From JAKFDI01 sp036676235 (lineage in GTDB: Bacteria; Pseudomonadota; Gammaproteobacteria; Burkholderiales; Burkholderiaceae_C), in assembly GCA_036676235.1 (NCBI GenBank), contig JAKFDI010000085.1, positions 1 to 64,000 of the forward strand: a DNA stretch of 64,000 nt. The letters run 5' to 3'. Shown here one piece after another: positions 51,164 to 58,971 of this stretch (position 1 is its first letter; the number at the start of each line of letters is the position of its first letter). The notes below the pieces were generated by a model. That model saw nothing but the letters and a program-made list of their open reading frames with translations, was not told the DNA's origin and did not search any database. Made by a program: the position numbers and the translations under genes.

Positions 51164-51759
51164 AGCGATCCCTTGGTCGACGGGATCACGCCGGCGGCGC
51201 GCGGGTCGATCTCCAGCGCCATGCGCAGCGCGCGCGCGAAGGCCTTGAAGATCGTCTCGCACTGGTGGTGCGCGTTCTCGCCGTGCAGGTTGTCGATGTG
51301 CAAGGTGACGCCGGCGTGGTTCACGAAGCCCTGGAAGAACTCGTAGACCAACTGCGTGTCGAGCGCGCCGATCATGCCGCTCTTGAAGTCGACACGCATG
51401 TGCAGCCCCGGGCGGCCAGAGAAATCGACCACCACGCGCGACAGCGCTTCGTCCAGCGGCACGTAGGCATGGCCGTAGCGGCGCAGGCCCTTCTTGTCGC
51501 CCACCGCCTTCGCCATCGCCTGGCCGAAGGTGATGCCGACGTCCTCCACCGTGTGGTGGCCGTCGATGTGCAGGTCACCCTGGCAGTCGATGTCGAGATC
51601 GATCAGCCCATGCCGCGCGATCTGGTCGAGCATGTGGTCGAAGAAGCCGATGCCGGTGGCGAGCTTGGCGACACCGGTGCCGTCCAGGTTGATCGCGACG
51701 CGGATCTTCGTTTCGGCGGTGTTGCGACTGACTTCGGCGTGACGTGCGGGAGTGCTCAT
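51160..51759 (-). CDS. hisB: Imidazoleglycerol-phosphate dehydratase HisB (monofunctional)
   Basis: This 199-residue manganese enzyme dehydrates imidazole glycerol phosphate. GFFDHMLDQIARHG, DGHHTVEDVGI and the C-terminal HHQCETIFKAFARAL carry the metal histidines. It has no N-terminal phosphatase domain, so histidinol-phosphatase must be encoded elsewhere. It overlaps hisC and hisH by four bases each. Confidence 0.96.
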   Translation of the reverse strand: MSTPARHAEVSRNTAETKIRVAINLDGTGVAKLATGIGFFDHMLDQIARHGLIDLDIDCQGDLHIDGHHTVEDVGITFGQAMAKAVGDKKGLRRYGHAYVPLDEALSRVVVDFSGRPGLHMRVDFKSGMIGALDTQLVYEFFQGFVNHAGVTLHIDNLHGENAHHQCETIFKAFARALRMALEIDPRAAGVIPSTKGSL

Positions 51760-52844
51760 GGCAGGCTCTGTTCCAAGGCGGCGATCATCACGTCGTTTTC
51801 CTGCGGCGTGCCGACCGTGAGCCGCAGGCAATTGTGAAGCAGTGGGTGCAGTTTGGACACGTTCTTGATCAGGACCTGGCATTGCTTGAGCGCCTCGAAC
51901 AGTGCTGCGGCATCGGGCACGCGGGTCAGGATCATGTTGGCTTCGCTGGGGTATGGCCGCAGCCCTGGCATCGCGGCCAGTGCTGACGCGAGTCGCGTGC
52001 GTTCGCTGCGCAGCACCTCGGCCTGGCGCGCGAATTCGTCGGCATGCTCCAGCGCGAACAGCCCCGCTTCGGCATTCAGCACGCTCACGTTGTAGGGCGG
52101 GCGCACCTTGTCGATCTCGGCGATCAGCGCCTTCGGCCCCAGCAGGTAGCCGAGCCGCACGCCGGCGAGGCCGAACTTGCTGAGCGTGCGCATGACCAGC
52201 ACGTTCTGGTGATGCGTCACGCGGTCCATCCACGTGCGTGACGCAAACGGCTGGTAGGCCTCGTCGATCACTACCAGCCCAGGCGTGGCTTCGATGATTC
52301 GTTCGATCACCGCATCGTCGAACAGGTTCGCCGTCGGGTTGTTCGGGTAGGCGATGTAGACGATGGACGGCTGATGCTCGGCCACGGCCGCGAGCATGGC
52401 CGCTTCGTCGAGCTCGAAATCGGCAGTGAGCGGCACGCCGACGAACCGCAGGCCCTGCAGCTTGGCCGACATCTCGTACATCACGAAGCCGGGCAGCGGC
52501 GCCAGCACGCTCGCGCCCGGCACGTCGCAGGCCATGCTGAGCAAGCTGATGAGTTCGTCCGAGCCGTTGCCGAGCATCAAATCGTAGCCCTCGGGCAGCT
52601 TCACGTGCTGCGCCAGCGCCACGCGCAGTTCATCGACGCGCGAGCCGGGATAGCGGTTGATCGCCACCTCGCCGAGGCGCGCGCCCAGTTCGCGGCGCAG
52701 CGACTCGGGCAGGCGGAACGGGTTCTCCATCGCATCGAGCTTGATGAAGCCGGCGCTCGGCTGGACCGCATAGCCGTGCATGGACTGCACGTCCTGGCGG
52801 ATGCAGCGCTCGATGAGTTCGGGCAGGTCGACAGGACGGATCAT
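51756..52844 (-). CDS. hisC: Histidinol-phosphate aminotransferase HisC
   Basis: This 362-residue PLP enzyme makes histidinol phosphate. KLDAMENPFRLPESLR, NGSDELISLL, YPNNPTANLF and the lysine in TLSKFGLAGVRLGY are class I aminotransferase marks. The ATG at 52844 overlaps the hisD stop as ATGA and starts MIRPVDLPELI; the frame stays open far upstream but only as a shadow of hisD. Confidence 0.95.
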   Translation of the reverse strand: MIRPVDLPELIERCIRQDVQSMHGYAVQPSAGFIKLDAMENPFRLPESLRRELGARLGEVAINRYPGSRVDELRVALAQHVKLPEGYDLMLGNGSDELISLLSMACDVPGASVLAPLPGFVMYEMSAKLQGLRFVGVPLTADFELDEAAMLAAVAEHQPSIVYIAYPNNPTANLFDDAVIERIIEATPGLVVIDEAYQPFASRTWMDRVTHHQNVLVMRTLSKFGLAGVRLGYLLGPKALIAEIDKVRPPYNVSVLNAEAGLFALEHADEFARQAEVLRSERTRLASALAAMPGLRPYPSEANMILTRVPDAAALFEALKQCQVLIKNVSKLHPLLHNCLRLTVGTPQENDVMIAALEQSLP

Positions 52845-54157
52845 GGTTTCAACCTCATCTCCGCGGCGCGCGCGTGGGCCTGCAGCCCTTCGCCGTAGGC
52901 GAGTTCGGCGGCAATCTTGCCGAGACCTTGCGCGCCGGCTTCGCTCACCTCGATCAGGCTGGAGCGCTTCTGGAAGTCGTACACGCCCAGCGGCGACGAG
53001 AAGCGCGCCGTGCCAGAGGTCGGCAGCACGTGGTTCGGCCCGGCGCAGTAGTCGCCGAGGCTCTCGCTGGTGAAGGCCCCAAGGAAGATCGCGCCGGCGT
53101 GGCGCAGCAGCGGCTCGATGCGGTGCGGGTCGCGCGAACTCACTTCGAGGTGCTCGGGCGCGATGCGGTTGCTGATCTCGCAGGCTTCTTCCATGCTGCG
53201 CGTCTTGATGAGCGCGCCGCGGCCTTCGAGCGAGGCGCGGATCACGGCGCGGCGCGGCATGTCGGGCAGCAGGCGGTCGATCGCAGCCTTCACCTCGTCG
53301 ATGTAGCCTGCGTCGGGACACAGCAGGATGCTTTGCGCGAGTTCGTCGTGCTCGGCCTGGCTGAAGAGGTCCATTGCCACCCAGTCGGCCGGCGTGCTGC
53401 CGTCGGCGAGCACCAAGATCTCGCTCGGCCCGGCAATCATGTCGATGCCCACCTTGCCGAAGACGCGCCGCTTGGCGCTCGCCACATAGGCGTTGCCGGG
53501 ACCGGTGATCTTGTCGACGGCTGGGATCGTCGCCGTGCCGTAGGCGAGCGCCGCCACCGCCTGCGCGCCGCCGATGGTGAACACACGATCGACACCCGCG
53601 ATGGCCGCAGCAGCCAGCACCAATGCGTTGCGCTCGCCCTTGGGCGTCGGCACCACCATCACGATCTCGCCCACCCCCGCCACCTTGGCGGGCACGGCGT
53701 TCATCAGCACGCTCGACGGATAGGCCGCCTTGCCGCCGGGCACGTAAATGCCCACGCGGTCCAGCGGCGCGACCTTCTGGCCGAGCAGCGTGCCGTCGGC
53801 GTCGCAGTACTGCCATGAACGTCCGCAGGCGTCGAGCTGGCGCTCGTGGTAGCTGCGCACCCGCGCCGCCGCTTGCTCCAGCGCGTTGCGCTGCGCCGGC
53901 GTGATGGCGTCGAGTGCAGTCGCGAGTTCGGCCCGGCTCAGTTCGAGCGCAGCCACCGACTCGGCGGCCAGCCCGTCCCAGCGCTTCGTGTACTCGAGCA
54001 CCGCCGCATCGCCGCGCGCACGCACGTCGTCGATGATGGCGGCCACGCTGGCCTCGATGGCCGCGTCGGTCTGTTCCGACCAATGCAGCACACGCTGGAA
54101 CGCTTCCTCGAACCCGGCTGCGGTCGTATCGAGCGTGCGAATGGCGACCGTGCTCAT
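52841..54157 (-). CDS. hisD: Histidinol dehydrogenase HisD
   Basis: This 438-residue zinc enzyme performs the last two oxidations of histidine synthesis with NAD. YVPGGKAAYPSSVLMNAVPA, AGPSEILVLAD, the metal-binding SQAEHDELAQ and the final AEHLEV-like APEHLEVSS and FLGAFTSESLGDYCAGPNHVLPT region (cited in part) identify it. It is joined to hisG and hisC by 4-base overlaps. Confidence 0.96.
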   Translation of the reverse strand: MSTVAIRTLDTTAAGFEEAFQRVLHWSEQTDAAIEASVAAIIDDVRARGDAAVLEYTKRWDGLAAESVAALELSRAELATALDAITPAQRNALEQAAARVRSYHERQLDACGRSWQYCDADGTLLGQKVAPLDRVGIYVPGGKAAYPSSVLMNAVPAKVAGVGEIVMVVPTPKGERNALVLAAAAIAGVDRVFTIGGAQAVAALAYGTATIPAVDKITGPGNAYVASAKRRVFGKVGIDMIAGPSEILVLADGSTPADWVAMDLFSQAEHDELAQSILLCPDAGYIDEVKAAIDRLLPDMPRRAVIRASLEGRGALIKTRSMEEACEISNRIAPEHLEVSSRDPHRIEPLLRHAGAIFLGAFTSESLGDYCAGPNHVLPTSGTARFSSPLGVYDFQKRSSLIEVSEAGAQGLGKIAAELAYGEGLQAHARAAEMRLKP

Positions 54158-54831
54158 GCGGTGGCTCCCACGGCGGACGCGACGGCATCGAGCACCGCGC
54201 GGATCGGCTCGCGCTTGAGCTTGAGCGCCGCCTGGTTGACGACCAGCCGCGCCGAGATCTGCATGATCTCTTCCACTTCGATGAGGTGATTGGCCTTGAG
54301 CGTGCTGCCGGTCGACACGAGGTCCACGATGGCATCGGCCAGGCCCGTCAGCGGCGCCAGCTCCATCGAGCCGTAGAGCTTGATGAGGTCGACGTGCACA
54401 CCCTTGTCGGCGAAGTGATCGCGCGCGATGCTCGTGTACTTCGTCGCCACGCGGATGCGCGAGCCCTGCTGCACCGCGTTGGCGTAGTCGAAGTCGGCAC
54501 GCACCGCCACGCTCATGCGGCACTTGGCGATCTGCAGGTCGATCGGCTGGTAGAGCCCCGCGCCGCCGTGTTCGAGCAGCGTGTCGAGACCGGCCACACC
54601 GATGTCGGCGCCGCCGTACTGCACATACGTCGGCACGTCGGTGGCGCGCACCAGCACCACGCGCACGTCCGCCCGGCTGGTGCCGATGATGAGCTTGCGC
54701 GACTTCTCCGGGTCTTCGGAAATCTCGATGCCGGCGGCGCGCAGCAGCGGCAGCGTCTCCTCGAAGATGCGGCCCTTGGACAAGGCGAGCGTGATCACGG
54801 GGCGTGCCTCCTGTGTGCTGAGTGTGCTCAT
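54154..54831 (-). CDS. hisG: ATP phosphoribosyltransferase HisG, short form
   Basis: This 225-residue enzyme condenses ATP and PRPP in the first step of histidine synthesis. LALSKGRIFEETLPLL, ADIGVAGLDTL, VATKYTSIARDHF and the PRPP loop DLVSTGSTLKANHL are seen. The C-terminal regulatory domain of the long form is missing; short HisG proteins need the HisRS-like subunit HisZ, not encoded in this window. The start overlaps the murA stop as ATGA. Confidence 0.95.
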   Translation of the reverse strand: MSTLSTQEARPVITLALSKGRIFEETLPLLRAAGIEISEDPEKSRKLIIGTSRADVRVVLVRATDVPTYVQYGGADIGVAGLDTLLEHGGAGLYQPIDLQIAKCRMSVAVRADFDYANAVQQGSRIRVATKYTSIARDHFADKGVHVDLIKLYGSMELAPLTGLADAIVDLVSTGSTLKANHLIEVEEIMQISARLVVNQAALKLKREPIRAVLDAVASAVGATA

Positions 54832-56087
54832 TGGATGCGCTCGATGTCGGCCCCGATGCCGCGCAGCTTGGCTTCCATGCGGTCGTAGCCGCGGTCGAGG
54901 TGGTAGATGCGGTCGACGATGGTCTCGCCCTCGGCCACGAGGCCGGCGATGACGAGGCTGGCCGAGGCGCGCAGATCGGTCGCCATCACGGTGGCGCCCG
55001 AGAGTTTTGCGATGCCCTGCACCACCGCGGTGTTGCCTTCGACCTCGATGTTGGCGCCCAGCCGCAGCAGTTCGTTCACATGCATCATGCGGTTCTCGAA
55101 GATGGTCTCGGTGATGACCGAGGTGCCTTCGGCGATGCAGTCGAGCGCCATGAACTGCGCCTGCATGTCGGTCGGGAACGCCGGGTACTCGCTGGTGCGG
55201 AAACTCGCCGCTTTCGGCCGGCCGCGGCCCTGCACGCGAATCCAGTCGTCGCCGCATTCGATCGCCGCGCCGGCTTCGCGCAGCTTGTCGATCACCGCGT
55301 CGAGGTGATCACTGCGCGTGCCGCGCAGCGTCACGTCGCCGCCCGCCGCGGCCACGGCGCACAGAAAGGTCCCGGTCTCGATGCGGTCCGGCACGATGCG
55401 ATGCGTCGTGCCGCGCAGCCGTTCCACGCCCTGCACACGGATGCGACTGGTGCCGTGGCCTTCGATCTTCGCGCCCATGCCGATCAGCATCTCGGCCAGG
55501 TCGGTGACCTCAGGCTCCTGCGCCGCGTTCTCCAGCACCGTCTCGCCGTCGGCCAGGGTGGCGGCCATCAGCAGGTTCTCGGTGCCGGTGACGGTGATCA
55601 TGTCGGTGGTGATGCGCGCGCCCTTCAGGCGCTTCGCCTTCGCCACGATGTAGCCGTGCTCCACCGTGATCTCGGCACCCATCGCTTTCAGCCCCTTGAT
55701 GTGCTGGTCGACCGGGCGCGAGCCGATGGCGCAGCCGCCCGGCAGCGACACCCGCGCCTCGCCGAAGCGCGCGAGCAGCGGCCCGAGCACGAGGATGGAC
55801 GCACGCATGGTCTTCACGAGGTCGTACGCGGCCTCTTGCGACGTGAGCGCCGAGGCGTCGAGCCGCACGGTTTCCGGCTGCGCCTCGCTGCGCTCCACCG
55901 CCACGCCCAGGCTGCGCAGCAGCTTGAGCATGGTGCGCACGTCCTGCAACTGCGGCGCGTGGTTCAGCGTGACGGGCTCGGCCGTCAGCAAGGCCGCGCA
56001 CAGCTCGGGCAGCGCAGCGTTCTTGGCGCCGGAGATGGCGATCTCGCCCTTGAGCGTTCGGCCACCGCGGATGAGAAGTTTGTCCAT
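54828..56087 (-). CDS. murA: UDP-N-acetylglucosamine 1-carboxyvinyltransferase
   Basis: This 419-residue enzyme starts peptidoglycan synthesis by adding enolpyruvate to UDP-GlcNAc. ISGAKNAALPELCAALL is the N-terminal site, Cys119 in PGGCAIGSRPVD is the fosfomycin-target cysteine and FPTDMQAQFMAL is near the C-terminus. The ATG at 56087 begins MDKLLIRGG, the family start. It leads the his block and is coupled to hisG by four bases. Confidence 0.96.
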   Translation of the reverse strand: MDKLLIRGGRTLKGEIAISGAKNAALPELCAALLTAEPVTLNHAPQLQDVRTMLKLLRSLGVAVERSEAQPETVRLDASALTSQEAAYDLVKTMRASILVLGPLLARFGEARVSLPGGCAIGSRPVDQHIKGLKAMGAEITVEHGYIVAKAKRLKGARITTDMITVTGTENLLMAATLADGETVLENAAQEPEVTDLAEMLIGMGAKIEGHGTSRIRVQGVERLRGTTHRIVPDRIETGTFLCAVAAAGGDVTLRGTRSDHLDAVIDKLREAGAAIECGDDWIRVQGRGRPKAASFRTSEYPAFPTDMQAQFMALDCIAEGTSVITETIFENRMMHVNELLRLGANIEVEGNTAVVQGIAKLSGATVMATDLRASASLVIAGLVAEGETIVDRIYHLDRGYDRMEAKLRGIGADIERIQ

Positions 56088-56176
56088 GAGAGGGCTGCGG
56101 GCTGGCCCCAATGCTCACACGGCCTTCGAACCCGCTGGCGCGAATTCGCCAGCCGCAGTGAACACTGCGGCGGGTT

Positions 56177-56446
56177 TCAGTGGTGGTGCTGGGGGGCCGA
56201 AGCGGGATCGGCGGCCCATTCGGCGGGGGTCAGCGTCTTCATCGAGAGCGCGTGGATCTGCTCGCGCATCCGGTCGCCCAGGGCCTCGTAGACCCGCTGG
56301 TGCCGGCGTACCCGCGGCTTGCCCTCGAACTCGGCCGACACGATGGTGGCGAAGAAGTGGCGCCCGTCGCCCTCGACCTGCAGGTGCTCGCAGGTCAGGC
56401 CGTTCGCGATGTAGCGTTCGACTTCGGCGGGGGTGGGGTCGGCCAT
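56177..56446 (-). CDS. BolA-family protein (IbaG/YrbA type)
   Basis: This 89-residue protein has the BolA fold: VERYIANGLTCEHLQVEGDG (cited in part), then FEGKPRVRRHQRVYEALGDRM and IHALSMKTLTPAEW. Such proteins bind glutaredoxins through an iron-sulfur cluster. Its place directly before murA matches the E. coli ibaG-murA pair. The tail ends with three histidines. The gap to murA is 89 bases. Confidence 0.93.
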   Translation of the reverse strand: MADPTPAEVERYIANGLTCEHLQVEGDGRHFFATIVSAEFEGKPRVRRHQRVYEALGDRMREQIHALSMKTLTPAEWAADPASAPQHHH

Positions 56447-56498
56447 GATGTCGGCGATTTTAGGCGAGGCTTGCCGGGCCTTGCCCGCGCGGTGGCAT

Positions 56499-57266
56499 TC
56501 AGTGGCGGATCTTGTAGCCGATGCGCAGCAGGTGCAGCGCCAGGCCGCACACCACGGCCAGGCTCGCGGCCACGATGGCCAGGCTCACCCACGGCGACAC
56601 GTCGCTCGCGCCGAAGAAGCCGTGGCGAAAGCCGTCGATCATGTAGAAGAACGGGTTCAGGTGGCTCAGCTCGCGCCAGCCGTCGGGCAGCGAACTGACC
56701 GAATAGAACACGCCCGACAGAAAGGTCATCGGCATGATGACGAAGTTCTGGAAAGCGGCGATCTGGTCGAACTTCTCGGCCCACAAGCCGGCGATGAGAC
56801 CGAGCGCCCCCATCATGGCCGAGCCGGCCACGGCGAAGACGACGATCCACAGCGGCTGCGCCGCCTGCAGCGGAGCGAACCACACGGTGACCAATAGCAC
56901 ACCCGCGCCCACCGCCAGCCCGCGCACCACGGCCGCGCCCACATAGGCCACGAACCACGCCCAGTGCGACAGCGGCGTGACCAGCAGGAACACCAGGTTG
57001 CCGGTGATCTTGCTCTGGATGAGCGAGGAGCTGCTGTTGGCAAAGGCGTTCTGCAGCACGCTCATCATCACCAGCCCCGGCACCAGAAACCCGGTGTAGC
57101 CGACGCCGCCGACCTGCACCTTGTCGCCCAGCGCGTGGCCGAAGATCACGAGGTAGAGCATGGCCGTGAGCACCGGCGCGGCCACGGTCTGGAAGCCGAC
57201 CTTCCAGAAGCGCAGCACTTCCTTGTAGAGCAGGGTGCGCGTACCCGACAGCGCTTCGATGCTCAT
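56499..57266 (-). CDS. ABC-2 type transporter permease (YadH-like)
   Basis: This 255-residue inner-membrane protein has six predicted helices with the ABC-2 pattern (TAMLYLVIFGHALG, NLVFLLVTPLSHWAWFVAYV, NFVIMPMTFLSGVFYSVSSLP, cited in part). The NPFFYMIDGFRHGFFG motif near the end is typical of YadH and NodJ families. The ATG overlaps the ATPase gene's stop by four bases. It lies upstream of bolA-murA-his; a similar transporter precedes this block in many betaproteobacteria. Substrate unknown. Confidence 0.9.
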   Translation of the reverse strand: MSIEALSGTRTLLYKEVLRFWKVGFQTVAAPVLTAMLYLVIFGHALGDKVQVGGVGYTGFLVPGLVMMSVLQNAFANSSSSLIQSKITGNLVFLLVTPLSHWAWFVAYVGAAVVRGLAVGAGVLLVTVWFAPLQAAQPLWIVVFAVAGSAMMGALGLIAGLWAEKFDQIAAFQNFVIMPMTFLSGVFYSVSSLPDGWRELSHLNPFFYMIDGFRHGFFGASDVSPWVSLAIVAASLAVVCGLALHLLRIGYKIRH

Positions 57267-58198
57267 TGCGGCATCCCCACCAGCGGTGCCGGCCGCGTTT
57301 CGCCCTGCATGATTTCGAGGAACACGTCTTCCAGATCGGCGCGGCCGATCTCCAGGTCTTCAGGCTGGCAGCCCGCGGCGCGCAGCGTGGCGAGCACCTG
57401 CTCGACTTCACCGGCGTCATGCGCCTTGATCTGCACGATGCGCCCCGTCACACGCGACTGCGCGGCCAGTTGCGGCGGCAGCGGCGCATCCATCTTGAAG
57501 CGCAGCATGGTGCTGGCCGTACCCGCGAGCAGGGCCGACGTGCGATCGAGCGCCACGATGCGGCCGAACTTGAGCATGGCCAAACGCCCGCACAGCGCCT
57601 CGGCCTCTTCGAGGTAGTGCGTGGTGAGCAGCACCGTGTGGCCTTCCTTGTTCAGGCGCGCGACGAAGTGCCACAGCGTCTGGCGCAGTTCCACGTCCAC
57701 GCCAGCCGTCGGCTCGTCGAGCACGATCACCGGCGGGCGGTGCACCAGCGCCTGCGCCACCAGCACGCGGCGCTTCATGCCACCCGAGAGCTCGCGCATA
57801 TTGGCGCCGGCCTTGTCGGCGAGACCCAGGTTCTCGAGCAACTCGTCGATCCAGGCGTCGTTGTTGCGCACGCCGAAGTAGCCGCTCTGGATGCGCAGCG
57901 CCTCGCGCACGTTGAAGAAGGGATCGAACACCAGCTCCTGCGGCACGATGCCCAAGCGCTTGCGCGCGGCGGCGTAGTCGCTCACCACGTCGTGGCCCAG
58001 CACTGACACCTGGCCGCCGCTGGCGCGCGCCAGGCCGGCGAGGATGCTGATCAGCGTCGTCTTGCCGGCGCCGTTGGGGCCGAGCAGGCCGAAGAACTCG
58101 CCTTCTTCGATGTCGAAGCTGACATCGTCCAGCGCGCGGACCGGTTTGCCGCCGGAGTTGAAGGTCTTGCTGACGTGCTGGAACGAGATGGCGGGCAT
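57263..58198 (-). CDS. ABC transporter ATP-binding protein (YadG-like)
   Basis: This 311-residue ATPase drives the adjacent permease. Walker A GPNGAGKT is at residues 40-47, signature ELSGGMKRRVLVAQAL, and Walker B VIVLDEPTAGVD. The C-terminal 80 residues form the extra domain common in drug or polysaccharide exporters. The ATG at 58198 gives the first strand (MPAISFQHVSKTF); upstream in-frame sequence is not protein-like. It is divergent from the TetR gene by 100 bases. Confidence 0.92.
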   Translation of the reverse strand: MPAISFQHVSKTFNSGGKPVRALDDVSFDIEEGEFFGLLGPNGAGKTTLISILAGLARASGGQVSVLGHDVVSDYAAARKRLGIVPQELVFDPFFNVREALRIQSGYFGVRNNDAWIDELLENLGLADKAGANMRELSGGMKRRVLVAQALVHRPPVIVLDEPTAGVDVELRQTLWHFVARLNKEGHTVLLTTHYLEEAEALCGRLAMLKFGRIVALDRTSALLAGTASTMLRFKMDAPLPPQLAAQSRVTGRIVQIKAHDAGEVEQVLATLRAAGCQPEDLEIGRADLEDVFLEIMQGETRPAPLVGMPQ

Positions 58199-58298
58199 GG
58201 GGGCGGGATTGTAGGCAGCGCCCCGTGAAACCGCTGGCCGCAGGCGACTTGCCCTGGTGCTAGTGTGCGGCCCACCGAAGCTTCGTCCGCACCGACCG

Positions 58299-58961
58299 AT
58301 GGCCACCCAAGCCAAGAAGCCGCGCCGCACGGCCGAGCGCATCCTCGACGTGACGCTGGAGCTGTTCAACCGCTTCGGCGAACCGAATGTGTCGACCACG
58401 CTGATCTCGGCCGAGCTGAACATCAGCCCGGGCAACCTCTACTACCACTATCCGGCCAAGGACGAGCTGGTGAACCGTCTGTTCGGCCGCTACGAGATTG
58501 CGCTCGGCGAACTGCTGCCAGCTGCCGGGAGCGTGCGCAACGTGGAGGATGCGTGGCTGTTCTTCCACATGCTCTACGAGTTGATCTGGCAGTACCGCTT
58601 TCTCTACCGCGACCTGAACGACCTGCTGTCGAAGAACCGCCGCATCGAGACGCAGTTCCAGCTGGTGCTCGCGGCCAAGCAGCAGGCAGTGCGGCAGGTG
58701 CTCGAAGGCCTCGCCGGCGACGGCGCCGTGCACATCGACGCGCGCGAGTCCGAGCCGGTCGCACACGCGATGGTGGTGGTGCTGACCTACTGGCTGAGCT
58801 ACGAATACGTGCGCGACCCGCGCCGTGCGCTGGAGCCCGAGAGCGCGGCCGACGCGCTGCTGCGCGGCGCCTTCCACGTGCTGAGCCTGCTGATGCCTTA
58901 TCTCGCGTCCGAACAGAAGGCGCATCTGCTCGGCCTGGTGGGCCCTTACACGACGACGTGA
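58299..58961 (+). CDS. TetR-family transcriptional regulator
   Basis: This 220-residue protein has the TetR helix-turn-helix at about residues 9-60 (RILDVTLELFNRFGEPNVSTTLISAELNIS region, with GNLYYHYPAKDELVNRLF, cited in part) and a long C-terminal domain with LIWQYRFLYRDLNDLLSKN. The ATG at 58299 starts MATQAKKPRRTAERIL; an upstream codon at 58257 adds unlikely residues. It may control the divergent ABC transporter or act on distant genes. It converges with the TonB receptor gene at a 10-base gap. Confidence 0.87.
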   Translation: MATQAKKPRRTAERILDVTLELFNRFGEPNVSTTLISAELNISPGNLYYHYPAKDELVNRLFGRYEIALGELLPAAGSVRNVEDAWLFFHMLYELIWQYRFLYRDLNDLLSKNRRIETQFQLVLAAKQQAVRQVLEGLAGDGAVHIDARESEPVAHAMVVVLTYWLSYEYVRDPRRALEPESAADALLRGAFHVLSLLMPYLASEQKAHLLGLVGPYTTT

Positions 58962-58971
58962 TCCGCGGCCG

